In this document: in pieces, positions 53,127-60,751 of the stretch
Position numbering within the stretch: the stretch's first letter is position 1
How the letters are laid out: every line of letters starts with the position of its first letter
Assembly: GCA_009840355.1 (NCBI GenBank)
Contig: VXNZ01000056.1
Span: 1 to 64,000 of the forward strand
Direction of reading: 5' to 3'
Length of the DNA: 64,000 nucleotides
From: Chloroflexota bacterium
GTDB taxonomy: Bacteria; Chloroflexota; Dehalococcoidia; Lucifugimonadales; JADFKI01
Translations under genes and position numbers: made by a program
Notes under the pieces: model-generated
Told to the model about the DNA's origin: nothing
What the model saw: the letters and a program-made list of their open reading frames with translations, nothing else
The model's database searches: none

Positions 53127-53559
53127 TCCTGCGAAATGGTCGCTCGTCCTGTTGCCACAGCCTAGGCTGCGTGGACAATTGGGACATTCCCGTGAAGCAT
53201 ATCCTCATGAAAACGGGGAACGGGAATCCAGAATATCAGATGTCGCAGCTTTGTTATATTAACGCCGCTTGCAAGCGCCGGATTCCTGCTCCCGCAAGAA
53301 TGACGGGACACAATTGTGAATTGTCCACAGAACCTAGTTTTGATGCCGCGACACCGGCACTCTGCCGACTACGATCCGATGGAATGTTTCGACCGCGCTC
53401 AAGTCAGAAGTTGAATTACGGAAGCGCCGAAGCGATAGGTAGGTTTGAATCGACGGAGTACTCGCAGTGTGACGCCATTTACGATAGGCTAGACGGGAGC
53501 GAGCGGTGCCGCTCCACACTACTTCACACTATAAGAACGCAGGTACAGGAGGCAGCATT
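53127..53559. other. Intergenic region carrying a third repeat family
   Basis: No convincing gene. Between 53171 and 53328 lies a third palindromic element with ends GTGGACAATT and AATTGTCCAC, perfect over 10 bp. Its interior holds CGGGGAACGGGAATCCAG and GGATTCCTGCTCCCGCAAGA, which pair partly. The remainder up to the acetyl-CoA synthetase gene has no clear promoter; AGGAGG at about 53548-53553 is the ribosome site for that gene. Confidence 0.6.
53171..53328. repeat. Palindromic repeat element, family 3
   Basis: The 158 bp element is bounded by GTGGACAATT and AATTGTCCAC. Within, GGGACATTCCCG, CGGGAATCCAG and GGATTCCTGCTCCCG...GAATGACGGGAC form an internal palindrome. An eroded relative lies at about 29600-29650. 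Confidence 0.65.
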
Positions 53560-55473
53560 ATGCAAGTAGTCAACCCTATTGCTAGCCGGTGGCGCAGGGA
53601 GGCTTCCGATGACCCGGTTGCCTTTTGGGAGCGCGCGGCGGAGAGCCTGCCGTGGTTCCGCAAGTGGGACGATGTTTTCGACTGGCAGCCGCCTGAGTTT
53701 CGGTGGTTCAGCGGCGCGAAGACGAACCTCGCTTACAACTGCATCGACCACCATGTCGAGCGTGGTTGGGGCGGGCATGCCGCCCTTGTCTATGCAAACG
53801 AACGCGGCGAGAGGCAGGTTTTCACATACTCGCAGCTCAAGCACGAAGTCGAGCGCATTGCTGCGGCGTTGCGCGGTATGAGCATCGGTAAGGGCGACCG
53901 TATCACCATCTACATGCCCATCAGCGCAGAGGCAATTATGCTGATGCTCGCCACCGTGCGCATCGGCGCGATTCACAGCGTCGTATTCGCCGGATTCGGC
54001 GCAGGCGCGCTTGGCGACCGCATACAGGCGAGCGGCTCGCGGCTGGTCTTCACCACAGACATTACATATCGCAAAGGGCGCGACATCCCGCTCAAGCACA
54101 TCGTGGACGCGTCGCTTGAAGTCGGCGGAGAATCGGTTGAGCGCGTGGTCGTGCTTAGGCGCAGCCCCGACACGCCGATGAACCCGGAACGCGACCTCGA
54201 CTGGAACGATTTCATCGCGCAAGGCGCCGGACACGACGGCAGCCATGAAGAGATGGAATCCAACGAACCTGCGTACATCCTCGCCACATCCGGCACGACC
54301 GCCAAGCCGAAACTCGTGGTGCACGCGCACGGCGGCTACCAAGTCGGCATCCACAGCATGGGCAAGTGGTGCTTCGGGCTACGCGACACCGATGTATGGT
54401 GGTCAACATCGGACATTGGCTGGGTCGTCGGGCATTCGTACATCGTCTATGCGCCGCTGCTTGCCGGCGCGACGACCATCGCGTTTGAAGGCGCGATAGA
54501 CCACCCGGACCCGGACGCGATTTGGCAGATAAGCGAAGAGTTCGGCGTAACGGGCATGTTCACATCGCCCACCGCCGTGCGCTTGCTGATGCGCTATGGC
54601 GACGAGGGCAAGCCCAAGACCGCGCTGCCCACACTAGAGCGAGTCTTCTGCGCCGGCGAGGTGCTGAACCCGCCCGCTTGGGAATGGCTACAGCGCGAAG
54701 CGCTCGAAGACAGGATTCCCGTCATCGACCATTACTGGCAAACCGAGACCGGCGGACCGCTCGTAGGCAACCCTTATGGCTTGTCAATGCTGCCAATCAA
54801 GCCCGGTTCGAGCGGCACGCCTATGCCCGGCATCGAAGCCGCCATTATGACGCCGGAAGGCGAACTATGCGAGACCGGCGAGAAGGGCATTCTGGTCATC
54901 ACTCGGCCGTTCCCCAGCCTGACACCGACGCTTTGGGGCGACGAACAGCGCTATGGCGAAGACTATTGGGGTCGCGTGCCTGACCGGCAGGTCTATTTCA
55001 CCGGCGACTCGGCGCATATGGACGAAGACGGCTATGTATGGTTTGCGGGACGCGCGGACGAAATCATCAAGATTGCGGCGCATCGCATTGGCACGATAGA
55101 AGTCGAGTCTGCGTTCCTGACGCATCCGGCAGTCGCGGAGGCGGGTGTAACCGGACGGCCGGACGAACTGCGCGGCGAGGTCATATCGGCGTTCGTGGTG
55201 CTGCGAAACGACTACGCGCCCTCGGACGAGCTGAAAGCAGAGCTGCTGCAAGCGGTACGGCGCGAGCTTGGACCCGTCGCGGTCATCAGCGAGATAAACT
55301 TCGTTGACCTGCTGCCCAAAACCCGCAGCGGCAAGATAATGCGCCGAGTGTTCAAGGCGGTTGTGCTAGACCAAGACCCCGGTGACATCACCACCATTGA
55401 AGAAGAAGGCTCGGTCGAAGAGGCACGACAAGCGTGGCAAGCGATGGTGGCGAGCATCAGGGGCAACGAATAA
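53560..55473 (+). CDS. Acetyl-CoA synthetase-like acyl-CoA ligase
   Basis: A 637 aa AMP-forming ligase that activates a short-chain carboxylic acid (acetate or propionate) to its CoA thioester. The start ATG 53560 has AGGAGG at the right distance, and the frame start at 53506 is not needed. Family features are YMPISAEAIMLMLATVRIGAIHSVVFAGFGAGAL, WWSTSDIGWVVGHSYIVYAPL, DHYWQTETGGP and the catalytic lysine in PKTRSGKIMRRV. The phosphate loop reads ILATSGTTAKPKLVVHAHGG, with Ala and Leu where most members have Gly. The acid is probably acetate or propionate; no acetate operon is adjacent. Confidence 0.88.
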   Translation: MQVVNPIASRWRREASDDPVAFWERAAESLPWFRKWDDVFDWQPPEFRWFSGAKTNLAYNCIDHHVERGWGGHAALVYANERGERQVFTYSQLKHEVERIAAALRGMSIGKGDRITIYMPISAEAIMLMLATVRIGAIHSVVFAGFGAGALGDRIQASGSRLVFTTDITYRKGRDIPLKHIVDASLEVGGESVERVVVLRRSPDTPMNPERDLDWNDFIAQGAGHDGSHEEMESNEPAYILATSGTTAKPKLVVHAHGGYQVGIHSMGKWCFGLRDTDVWWSTSDIGWVVGHSYIVYAPLLAGATTIAFEGAIDHPDPDAIWQISEEFGVTGMFTSPTAVRLLMRYGDEGKPKTALPTLERVFCAGEVLNPPAWEWLQREALEDRIPVIDHYWQTETGGPLVGNPYGLSMLPIKPGSSGTPMPGIEAAIMTPEGELCETGEKGILVITRPFPSLTPTLWGDEQRYGEDYWGRVPDRQVYFTGDSAHMDEDGYVWFAGRADEIIKIAAHRIGTIEVESAFLTHPAVAEAGVTGRPDELRGEVISAFVVLRNDYAPSDELKAELLQAVRRELGPVAVISEINFVDLLPKTRSGKIMRRVFKAVVLDQDPGDITTIEEEGSVEEARQAWQAMVASIRGNE

Positions 55474-55566
55474 AGGAAACCTCTTATCCCTTAGGGGTAA
55501 TGGGTGAAAGTTGGCTGGCGCAATTCCGCGTCAGCCAAGTAATGCGTCATGATAGGAAAGTTCAAG

Positions 55567-55854
55567 ATGGTAAAGTTCGTAGTGGCTTTATCACTACTCA
55601 GTTTTTACACGTATCTCATAAAAAGTTTCACCGAGGAAGAATACCTAATCATCTGCCAGAACTGCCAAACATGGGAACAATACTATGCAGCCTTAGCAAT
55701 TGAGGCTCGCAACGGAGAGCCTGAGACCATCACAGGTATTGATTCTTTGCTTTTCTTAATGAACTCCAGCATTATATGGATGATTTCAGTCGCTGTATTT
55801 TTTGCTATTGCGATGCTGCTGGCAATCCGATTCTGGTTCTGGCGGAAAACCTAG
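55567..55854 (+). CDS. Small two-helix membrane protein, unknown
   Basis: A 95 aa protein with an N-terminal helix (VKFVVALSLLSFYTYLI) and a C-terminal helix (SSIIWMISVAVFFAIAMLLAIRFWFW) flanking a polar loop with C-x2-C (CQNCQTWEQYYAAL). AGGAAAG six bases upstream favours the ATG at 55567 over 55549. It is noticeably richer in A+T than its neighbours, which hints at transfer or a lower-expression gene. No family is recognised. Confidence 0.6.
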   Translation: MVKFVVALSLLSFYTYLIKSFTEEEYLIICQNCQTWEQYYAALAIEARNGEPETITGIDSLLFLMNSSIIWMISVAVFFAIAMLLAIRFWFWRKT

Positions 55855-55938
55855 TCTCATTCTTGTCTCAGTTTGCTGCCGTGCATGGCATTGGGTCTTG
55901 CACGGCTTTGCTTTCAGGCTTGGGCAAACTGTATATAA

Positions 55939-56050
55939 TTCCCGCCGGACAACTTGCAGCTGCTCTGCACGCACTGCAACAGCACCAAAGGCGACAGGCA
56001 ACAGGAATACCTTGTTGCGCGGCTAAAGGAATTGGACATCACATCCAAGA
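55939..56050 (+). pseudogene. Remnant of an HNH/zinc-type nuclease or methylase domain
   Basis: The frame just after a stop at 55936 reads FPPDNLQLLCTHCNSTKGDRQQ then EYLVARLKELDI. The pattern NLQLLC-xx-CN-xxKGDR is typical of HNH-type nuclease modules and certain methylases. Nothing upstream continues it, so it looks like a truncated fossil. The same frame runs on without a stop into the coiled-coil gene at 56146. Confidence 0.45.
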
Positions 56051-56145
56051 AGAATGCCCCGCGCCGGTTGTTTGTGCCGGCGGCTGTGGCTATAATTGGG
56101 GCATCAGGCGCCGGGGAAATGACTGATTGGACTGCAAGGGACGGC

Positions 56146-56466
56146 ATGGCGACATATCAGCAGGGCGACGACCACGACAGGATAACCCATGTGGATATGC
56201 TGAATCTGCTTCGCGAGGATATGCGCGAAGGGTTCGCCCAGCAGCGTGAAGCGTTCAATGCCAGATTCGATGCCGTTGACACTAAGGTTGATGCCGTTGA
56301 TGGCAAGGTTGAGCGGCATTTCTCCGATCATACCGCGCAGGCGAACGAAAGTAGGACTGGACGGCGCTGGCTGATCGGAATTGCTATTGGGGTAGGGATC
56401 ACGGTGTCGGGACTTGTCGGTCAGTATTTGCCAGTGATTATCCGAGCGCTGCAATCCGGCGGGTAG
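56146..56466 (+). CDS. Coiled-coil, single-helix membrane protein
   Basis: A protein of 106 aa from ATG 56146 (MATYQQGDDHDR), with AAGGGA upstream; ATG 56119 would add nine residues. It has a heptad-like coil, MREGFAQQREAFNARFDAVD then TKVDAVDGKVERHFSDH, and a C-terminal membrane helix WLIGIAIGVGITVSGLVGQYL. Such coil-plus-anchor proteins are common near phages or toxin-type systems, but there is nothing else of that kind here. No function is assigned. Confidence 0.55.
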   Translation: MATYQQGDDHDRITHVDMLNLLREDMREGFAQQREAFNARFDAVDTKVDAVDGKVERHFSDHTAQANESRTGRRWLIGIAIGVGITVSGLVGQYLPVIIRALQSGG

Positions 56467-56519
56467 CCCCACCTGGCAGTGGGACGAAAGGCTGGCAGCA
56501 ATTCGAGTGGTGCATTCGG

Positions 56520-57425
56520 ATGGCTATGACGCAGGCGAACCACTATTCGCATAACAAAGACGAGATTCTGCCGCAGACCGAGGCGCAGCAGTACGATGTC
56601 GCCGCGTTTCGCGATGTCAACTACACGGCGTACCGCGCGGAACTGCGCGAACTGCGCCTGCAGCTGCTGATGATGCAGGAATGGGTGATGCAGGAAGGCA
56701 AGCGAGTCGCCGTCGTGCTGGAAGGCAGAGACGCAGCGGGCAAGGGCTCGACCGCGTCCGGCATCACGCACTACCTCAACCCCAGGTCCGCGCAGGTCAT
56801 ATCGCAGGGCGTGCCGACGCCAAAGCAGATGCGCAACTGGCTCGGCACATACTACAAGATGATGCCGCAGGCGGGCAACATCACCATCTTCGACCGCTCG
56901 TGGTACTCCCGCGCCATCGTGCAGCCCGCTCTCGGATTCTGCTCGATGCGCCAGTATAGCTACTTCATGACGCATGTGAACGACTGGGAACGGCGGCTCG
57001 TGGACGAAGACTTGTCGCTGCTGAAGATATACCTGTCGGTGTCCAAAGAGGCGCAGGATTTGCGCTTTCGCATACGCCAAGACAGCGACCTGCAGTATTG
57101 GAAGTACTCGCCGACCGACCGCAGAGCGGCGGAGCGCTGGCAGCTGCTGACATACTTCAAGGAGCGCATGTTCGCGGTTACATCCACCGATTACGCGCCG
57201 TGGGTGATAATCGACTCCGACAACAAACATCAGGCGCGGCTGAACGCGATACATTACATCCTGAGCAGCTTCGACTACGACGGCAGAGACCTGAGCCTTA
57301 GGGCGGTGGACGCGAGCGTGAGCGCATCGCGGAAAACGCGAAATGTCATGGTCGATGGAGTGCTGTTCAGGCAGATGACGCCGGAGCAAGTCTCCGTGCT
57401 CGAACGGATAATGATACATGTCTAA
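56520..57425 (+). CDS. ppk2: Polyphosphate kinase 2 family protein
   Basis: A 301 aa cytoplasmic kinase that uses polyphosphate to phosphorylate a nucleoside mono- or diphosphate. The Walker A motif is EGRDAAGKGS (68-77), and the lid region reads FDRSWYSRA (124-132), close to the usual FNRSWYNRA. ELRLQLLMMQEWVM and WKYSPTDRRAAERW fit the family. Class (AMP- or ADP-directed) cannot be set by eye. The 3' end overlaps the Nudix gene by eight bases, suggesting a coupled role in nucleotide and phosphate balance. Confidence 0.93.
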   Translation: MAMTQANHYSHNKDEILPQTEAQQYDVAAFRDVNYTAYRAELRELRLQLLMMQEWVMQEGKRVAVVLEGRDAAGKGSTASGITHYLNPRSAQVISQGVPTPKQMRNWLGTYYKMMPQAGNITIFDRSWYSRAIVQPALGFCSMRQYSYFMTHVNDWERRLVDEDLSLLKIYLSVSKEAQDLRFRIRQDSDLQYWKYSPTDRRAAERWQLLTYFKERMFAVTSTDYAPWVIIDSDNKHQARLNAIHYILSSFDYDGRDLSLRAVDASVSASRKTRNVMVDGVLFRQMTPEQVSVLERIMIHV

Positions 57426-57870
57426 CGCCGAACTGCCCCAAACGGCTGCCGCGGGAGGGCTTGTGCTCTGCGGCGGCAACGCTCTACTAATTCGCAAGCA
57501 CGGTCAGTGGGACATACCGAAAGGCAAGCGCAAGAAGAAGGAACACTTAGAGAAGTGCGCGCTGCGCGAGGTGGCGGAAGAGACGGGGCTGGACAAAGAC
57601 ATGCTGTCGGTCCGGCGCCACTTCTGCCGGTCGAGCTACATCACCTATTATGCCAGCAAGCCGGTGAACAAGACGGTTGACTGGTTCCTGATGGACTACG
57701 CCGGCACGCCAAACGACCGCCTGACCCCCGACCTGTCAGAGAACATCGACCTTTGCATCTGGGTCCCCTTCGCCGAACTGTCCGACAGAATGCGGCAAGC
57801 CCGCACCTACCTGCGCGGCGAAGTGGCGGCAGCAATCGAGGGGGCGCTGGGAGCGCCCGCGCCAGCATAA
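57418..57870 (+). CDS. Nudix hydrolase
   Basis: A 150 aa Nudix protein with a perfect Nudix box G36-x5-E-x7-REVAEETGL (36-58). The family cleaves nucleoside diphosphates linked to other groups; candidates include oxidised nucleotides or diadenosine polyphosphates. The LIRKHGQWDIPKGK start is most like MutT/Ap4A-type members. The start ATG lies inside the end of ppk2, implying coupling. C-terminal Ala/Pro tail is short. Confidence 0.92.
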   Translation: MSNAELPQTAAAGGLVLCGGNALLIRKHGQWDIPKGKRKKKEHLEKCALREVAEETGLDKDMLSVRRHFCRSSYITYYASKPVNKTVDWFLMDYAGTPNDRLTPDLSENIDLCIWVPFAELSDRMRQARTYLRGEVAAAIEGALGAPAPA

Positions 57871-57998
57871 TGTACGCTGTGCTGCATTCCAATCGAAATT
57901 GCCAATCAATTGAGTGAAGCACATATCTTACGGGGAATAGCCCATTACCGGAGCCGAATTAAGCATCGCGGCTGCATAGAATCCGTCATCGCTGATTT

Positions 57999-59045
57999 CT
58001 ATCGGAATTGCAGTTCGCGCTTTGGGTTCTCCAGGTCCAGCCAATCCGCATCAACGGCTACGGATTCCTTTTGGTAAATTTGCAGGCGGTGGCGGCTGGT
58101 GTCGGTGATGATGATGCGGTCTTCCGGATCGACCTGCACGGAGTTGGGACGCCAAAGGCTGCGCTCCGGCTCTAGCGTGGCGCGGTGGCGTTCTCGCGCG
58201 AAATCCGGGCTGCCTAGGATAATCTCCAAGCCCCATTTCGAGAGCGACGCGTCGCCGGTGAACTTGAGCTGGTAGATGCCCTTGGGGTCGAAGACTTGCA
58301 CTCGGTCGTTGCCCCAGTCCGCTACATATATATCGCCGCCTCTATCGACCGATACGCCCGACGGACGGTGGAACTGCCCGCTGCCGCTGCCGCGCGCGCC
58401 GAACGACATGATGAACTCGCCGTCCGCCGTGAACTTCTGCACGCGGTCGTTGCCCCAGTCGGAGACATACACGCAACCCTCGCCGTCGAGCGCGACGCCC
58501 CAAGGCATGCTGAACTCGCCTTCGCCGCTGCCGCGCGCGCCCCAGTCCATGATGTACTTGCCGTCCGCCGTGAATTTCTGGATGCGGTGGTTGCCCGCGT
58601 CCGCGAGGTACATGTTGTCGTCCGCGTCGAACGCGATGCCTGTCGGCTCTTTGAATTCGCCGCGCTCGCTGCCGTACAAGCCCCAGCGCGTTATCAGCGC
58701 GCCCGATTCGTCGTACACATTGACCCGTTGCGTGTGCTGCTCGGTGATATAGACCCGGTCGGCGCTGTCGATGGCGATGCCACCGGGCCAGCGCAGCTGC
58801 CCTTCGCCGCCCGCGCCCGGAGTGCCAAACTCGCCGTGAAAGTTCTCGTCGATGTCGATGATGGTAACGCGCGGCGTGGTCTCGGCGCGTCCGGCGACAT
58901 ATATCCTGCCCTTGGAGTTGAACGCCGTATCCACCGGGCACTCGAAGCTGCGCCCGCCAAGCACGCCGTGGCACCCTATCGTCTTCACATAGTGGTGCCC
59001 GACCCGAATATAGACTTGTTCCTTCGCCTTTTCTGTCGTCGTCAT
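57999..59045 (-). CDS. NHL-repeat beta-propeller protein
   Basis: A 348 aa protein made of about five to six NHL blades. Repeats have the form GxFxxPxGIAxDxxDNxYxADxGNxRIQKF, for example RGEFKEPTGIAFDADDNMYL and SGQFHRPSGVSVDRGGDIYV. There is no signal peptide, though TTTEKAKEQVYIRVGHHY precedes the first blade. NHL proteins bind RNA, proteins or small ligands; the target is unknown. It begins four bases after a decayed small gene upstream. Confidence 0.88.
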   Translation of the reverse strand: MTTTEKAKEQVYIRVGHHYVKTIGCHGVLGGRSFECPVDTAFNSKGRIYVAGRAETTPRVTIIDIDENFHGEFGTPGAGGEGQLRWPGGIAIDSADRVYITEQHTQRVNVYDESGALITRWGLYGSERGEFKEPTGIAFDADDNMYLADAGNHRIQKFTADGKYIMDWGARGSGEGEFSMPWGVALDGEGCVYVSDWGNDRVQKFTADGEFIMSFGARGSGSGQFHRPSGVSVDRGGDIYVADWGNDRVQVFDPKGIYQLKFTGDASLSKWGLEIILGSPDFARERHRATLEPERSLWRPNSVQVDPEDRIIITDTSRHRLQIYQKESVAVDADWLDLENPKRELQFR

Positions 59046-59048
59046 GCT

Positions 59049-59219
59049 TCACCCGTCCAATCTTAAAATCAGCGTTGCCAGCGTGAGAACGCCAACTATC
59101 TATGTTACCGCGAGCGTGAGGAAGAACCGCCACATGTTTCGGTTCGTTTCATCGAGTTTATCAATTATGTCGTCAAAGGAATTCACCCACCGAGTCTCCA
59201 CATCAGGGCTACGGGTTAA
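59049..59219 (-). pseudogene. Decayed small membrane protein, cut by repeat and TAG
   Basis: On the - strand one frame reads SPDVETRWVNSFDDIIDKLDE then TNRNMWRFFLTLAVT, a TAG at 59102-59100, and IVGVLTLATLILRLDG before the stop at 59049. Together the parts would make a polar/coil segment followed by one complete membrane helix. A second TAG and repeat copy D lie just upstream, so the 5' end is lost. The stop is three bases before the NHL gene, suggesting a former operon. Confidence 0.55.
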
Positions 59220-59230
59220 CTAACATGGTA

Positions 59231-59430
59231 AAACGATTTCACAAATCCCTAATGCTGTCATTCCCCTCTGTCTTTGTCATTCCCCACTATTTCTGTCATT
59301 CCGAACGCAGTGAGGAATCTGAAGCATGTCCCTGCGAAGGCAGGGATCGTCGCATGCAAACCTGTTTCCGACTTTAGATTCCTCGCTTCGCTCGAAATGA
59401 CAGGCATAAATTGCATTTGTGAAAGCGTCT
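59231..59430. repeat. MITE-like element, family 1 (copy D)
   Basis: A 200 bp element with ends AAACGATTTCACAAAT (59231-59246) and ATTTGTGAAAGCGTCT (59415-59430). The interior has two TCATTCC blocks, GAACGCAGTGAGGAATCTGA, CCCTGCGAAGGCAGGG, and TTCCTCGCTTCGCTCGAAAT. It lies upstream of the decayed gene and appears to have removed its start. Confidence 0.8.
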
Positions 59431-59431
59431 T

Positions 59432-59494
59432 ATGGATACACAGAATGGACAGGATGGGGATGGAGTGTCTATCCTCCTTATCCTGTATATCCAT
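59432..59494. repeat. Inverted repeat downstream of DUF1501 gene
   Basis: ATGGATA (59432-59438) pairs with TATCCAT (59488-59494), with ACAGGAT and ATCCTGT-like inner matches. It is two bases after repeat copy D. It may help end transcription of the DUF1501 gene. Confidence 0.45.
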
Positions 59495-59515
59495 GTTAGT
59501 TCTAGTAATTCGTGG

Positions 59516-60646
59516 CTACTGCAAGAACGAAATCTGCTCGTAAGTACCATCGACTATCGGCGCGGCGTCCAGCCCCAGCCACTGGTCTAGGATGCTGGAG
59601 TATAAGCCGCGGTAGTCGTAATTGAAGCGCAGGTCGCCGTCGAGCTGCTTTTCCGGGGCGAGCGAGGGATATTCGGCGTACATGCCGCCCTGCACTCGGT
59701 CGCCGATTAGGAACGAGCCGCCACCGCTGCCGTGGTCCGTGCCGTTGCCGTTGTCGCGCACGCGCCTGCCGAACTCGGTGAAGACGAGCATGACTACATT
59801 CTCGGACGCGTTGTGTTCACGCAGGTCGGCGAAGAAGTCTGATATTGCACCCGACACATCGAGCCAGAGCTTGTTCTGCGTCTCGACTTCGTTGGCGTGC
59901 ACGTCGAAGCCGCCGTACTGCGTGTAGAAGACGCGCGTGCCGAGGTCCGCCAGATGCACCTGCGCCACGCCTCGCAGCGCCTGCGCAATGGAATTGTCCG
60001 CATACTCTATCGTGGACGAATACCGCTGCGGCGCGACCTTGATGATGTCCGCGCCCTTCATCGCGTCCAAACCTGTCTGTCGGATGTAGTCGTTCACTTG
60101 CCCGCTGCCTATCGCCTGTCCGTAAATCTTCTGAAACACATCCAGCGCCGCGCTGCGCTGCGATTCAGCCTGCATGCTGTTCAGCAAGCCATACGATTCG
60201 AGATTCGATACGGATGTCACCGGAACGCCGGGCATCGCCATCGCGCGCGGCAGACCACTGCCGAAGTTCACGCCCGTCAGCACATTTTCCTTGTGCGGGT
60301 CCATATTGCGAATCGCCCTGCCTAACCAGCCTTCGGTCGCCACCTCGTCCGGCTCGCATGTGTGCCAGATGTCCATCGATCGGAAGTGGGACCTGTTCGG
60401 ATTGGGGTAGCCCACACCGGCGACTATCGCCATATCGCCCGCGTCCCACATCGGCTTTATCGCCGACAGATGCGGGTGAAAGCCGAAATCGTCATCGATG
60501 GGCAGCACTCTGTCCTGCGGCACATTCACCGTCCGTCGGAAGTCGTAGTACAGCGGATTGCCGTATGGCACGACTGTGTGCATAAAGTCGTTGCCGCCGC
60601 TAAGCTGCACCACGACCAGAACCGTATCCTTCTCTTGCGTAGTCAT
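59516..60646 (-). CDS. DUF1501 domain protein
   Basis: A 376 aa protein of the DUF1501 family, related in fold to sulfatase/phosphatase-like enzymes. Typical segments are VVVQLSGGNDFMHTVVPYGN, FGFHPHLSAI, VGYPNPNRSHFRSMDIWHT and VFTEFGRRVRDNGNGTDHG. No signal peptide is visible, unlike many members with a twin-arginine start. It follows the DUF1800 gene by 105 bp; the DUF1800-DUF1501 pair is very common and is thought to act together on an extracellular or surface target, but the reaction is unknown. Confidence 0.92.
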   Translation of the reverse strand: MTTQEKDTVLVVVQLSGGNDFMHTVVPYGNPLYYDFRRTVNVPQDRVLPIDDDFGFHPHLSAIKPMWDAGDMAIVAGVGYPNPNRSHFRSMDIWHTCEPDEVATEGWLGRAIRNMDPHKENVLTGVNFGSGLPRAMAMPGVPVTSVSNLESYGLLNSMQAESQRSAALDVFQKIYGQAIGSGQVNDYIRQTGLDAMKGADIIKVAPQRYSSTIEYADNSIAQALRGVAQVHLADLGTRVFYTQYGGFDVHANEVETQNKLWLDVSGAISDFFADLREHNASENVVMLVFTEFGRRVRDNGNGTDHGSGGGSFLIGDRVQGGMYAEYPSLAPEKQLDGDLRFNYDYRGLYSSILDQWLGLDAAPIVDGTYEQISFLQ

Positions 60647-60751
60647 GTCCTCTCCTCATTGAGTCCGTCAGTGGAGATTACTCTGAAAGCTCTTTATCTG
60701 AAAGCCCTTTACCTCGATGTACCGACTACTGATAACTGCCCACTGAAAACT

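Noticed and set aside
53171-53569. 132-codon frame before the acetyl-CoA synthetase-like gene
   Set aside because: It runs through a palindromic repeat, has low-complexity odd composition and no ribosome site.
19183-59102. TAG recoding across the genome
   Set aside because: TAG ends several conserved full-length genes here at the expected place, so it is a normal stop codon.
15812-59430. Repeats considered as a CRISPR array
   Set aside because: Copies are kilobases apart, have inverted ends and are not regularly spaced; no cas genes are present.
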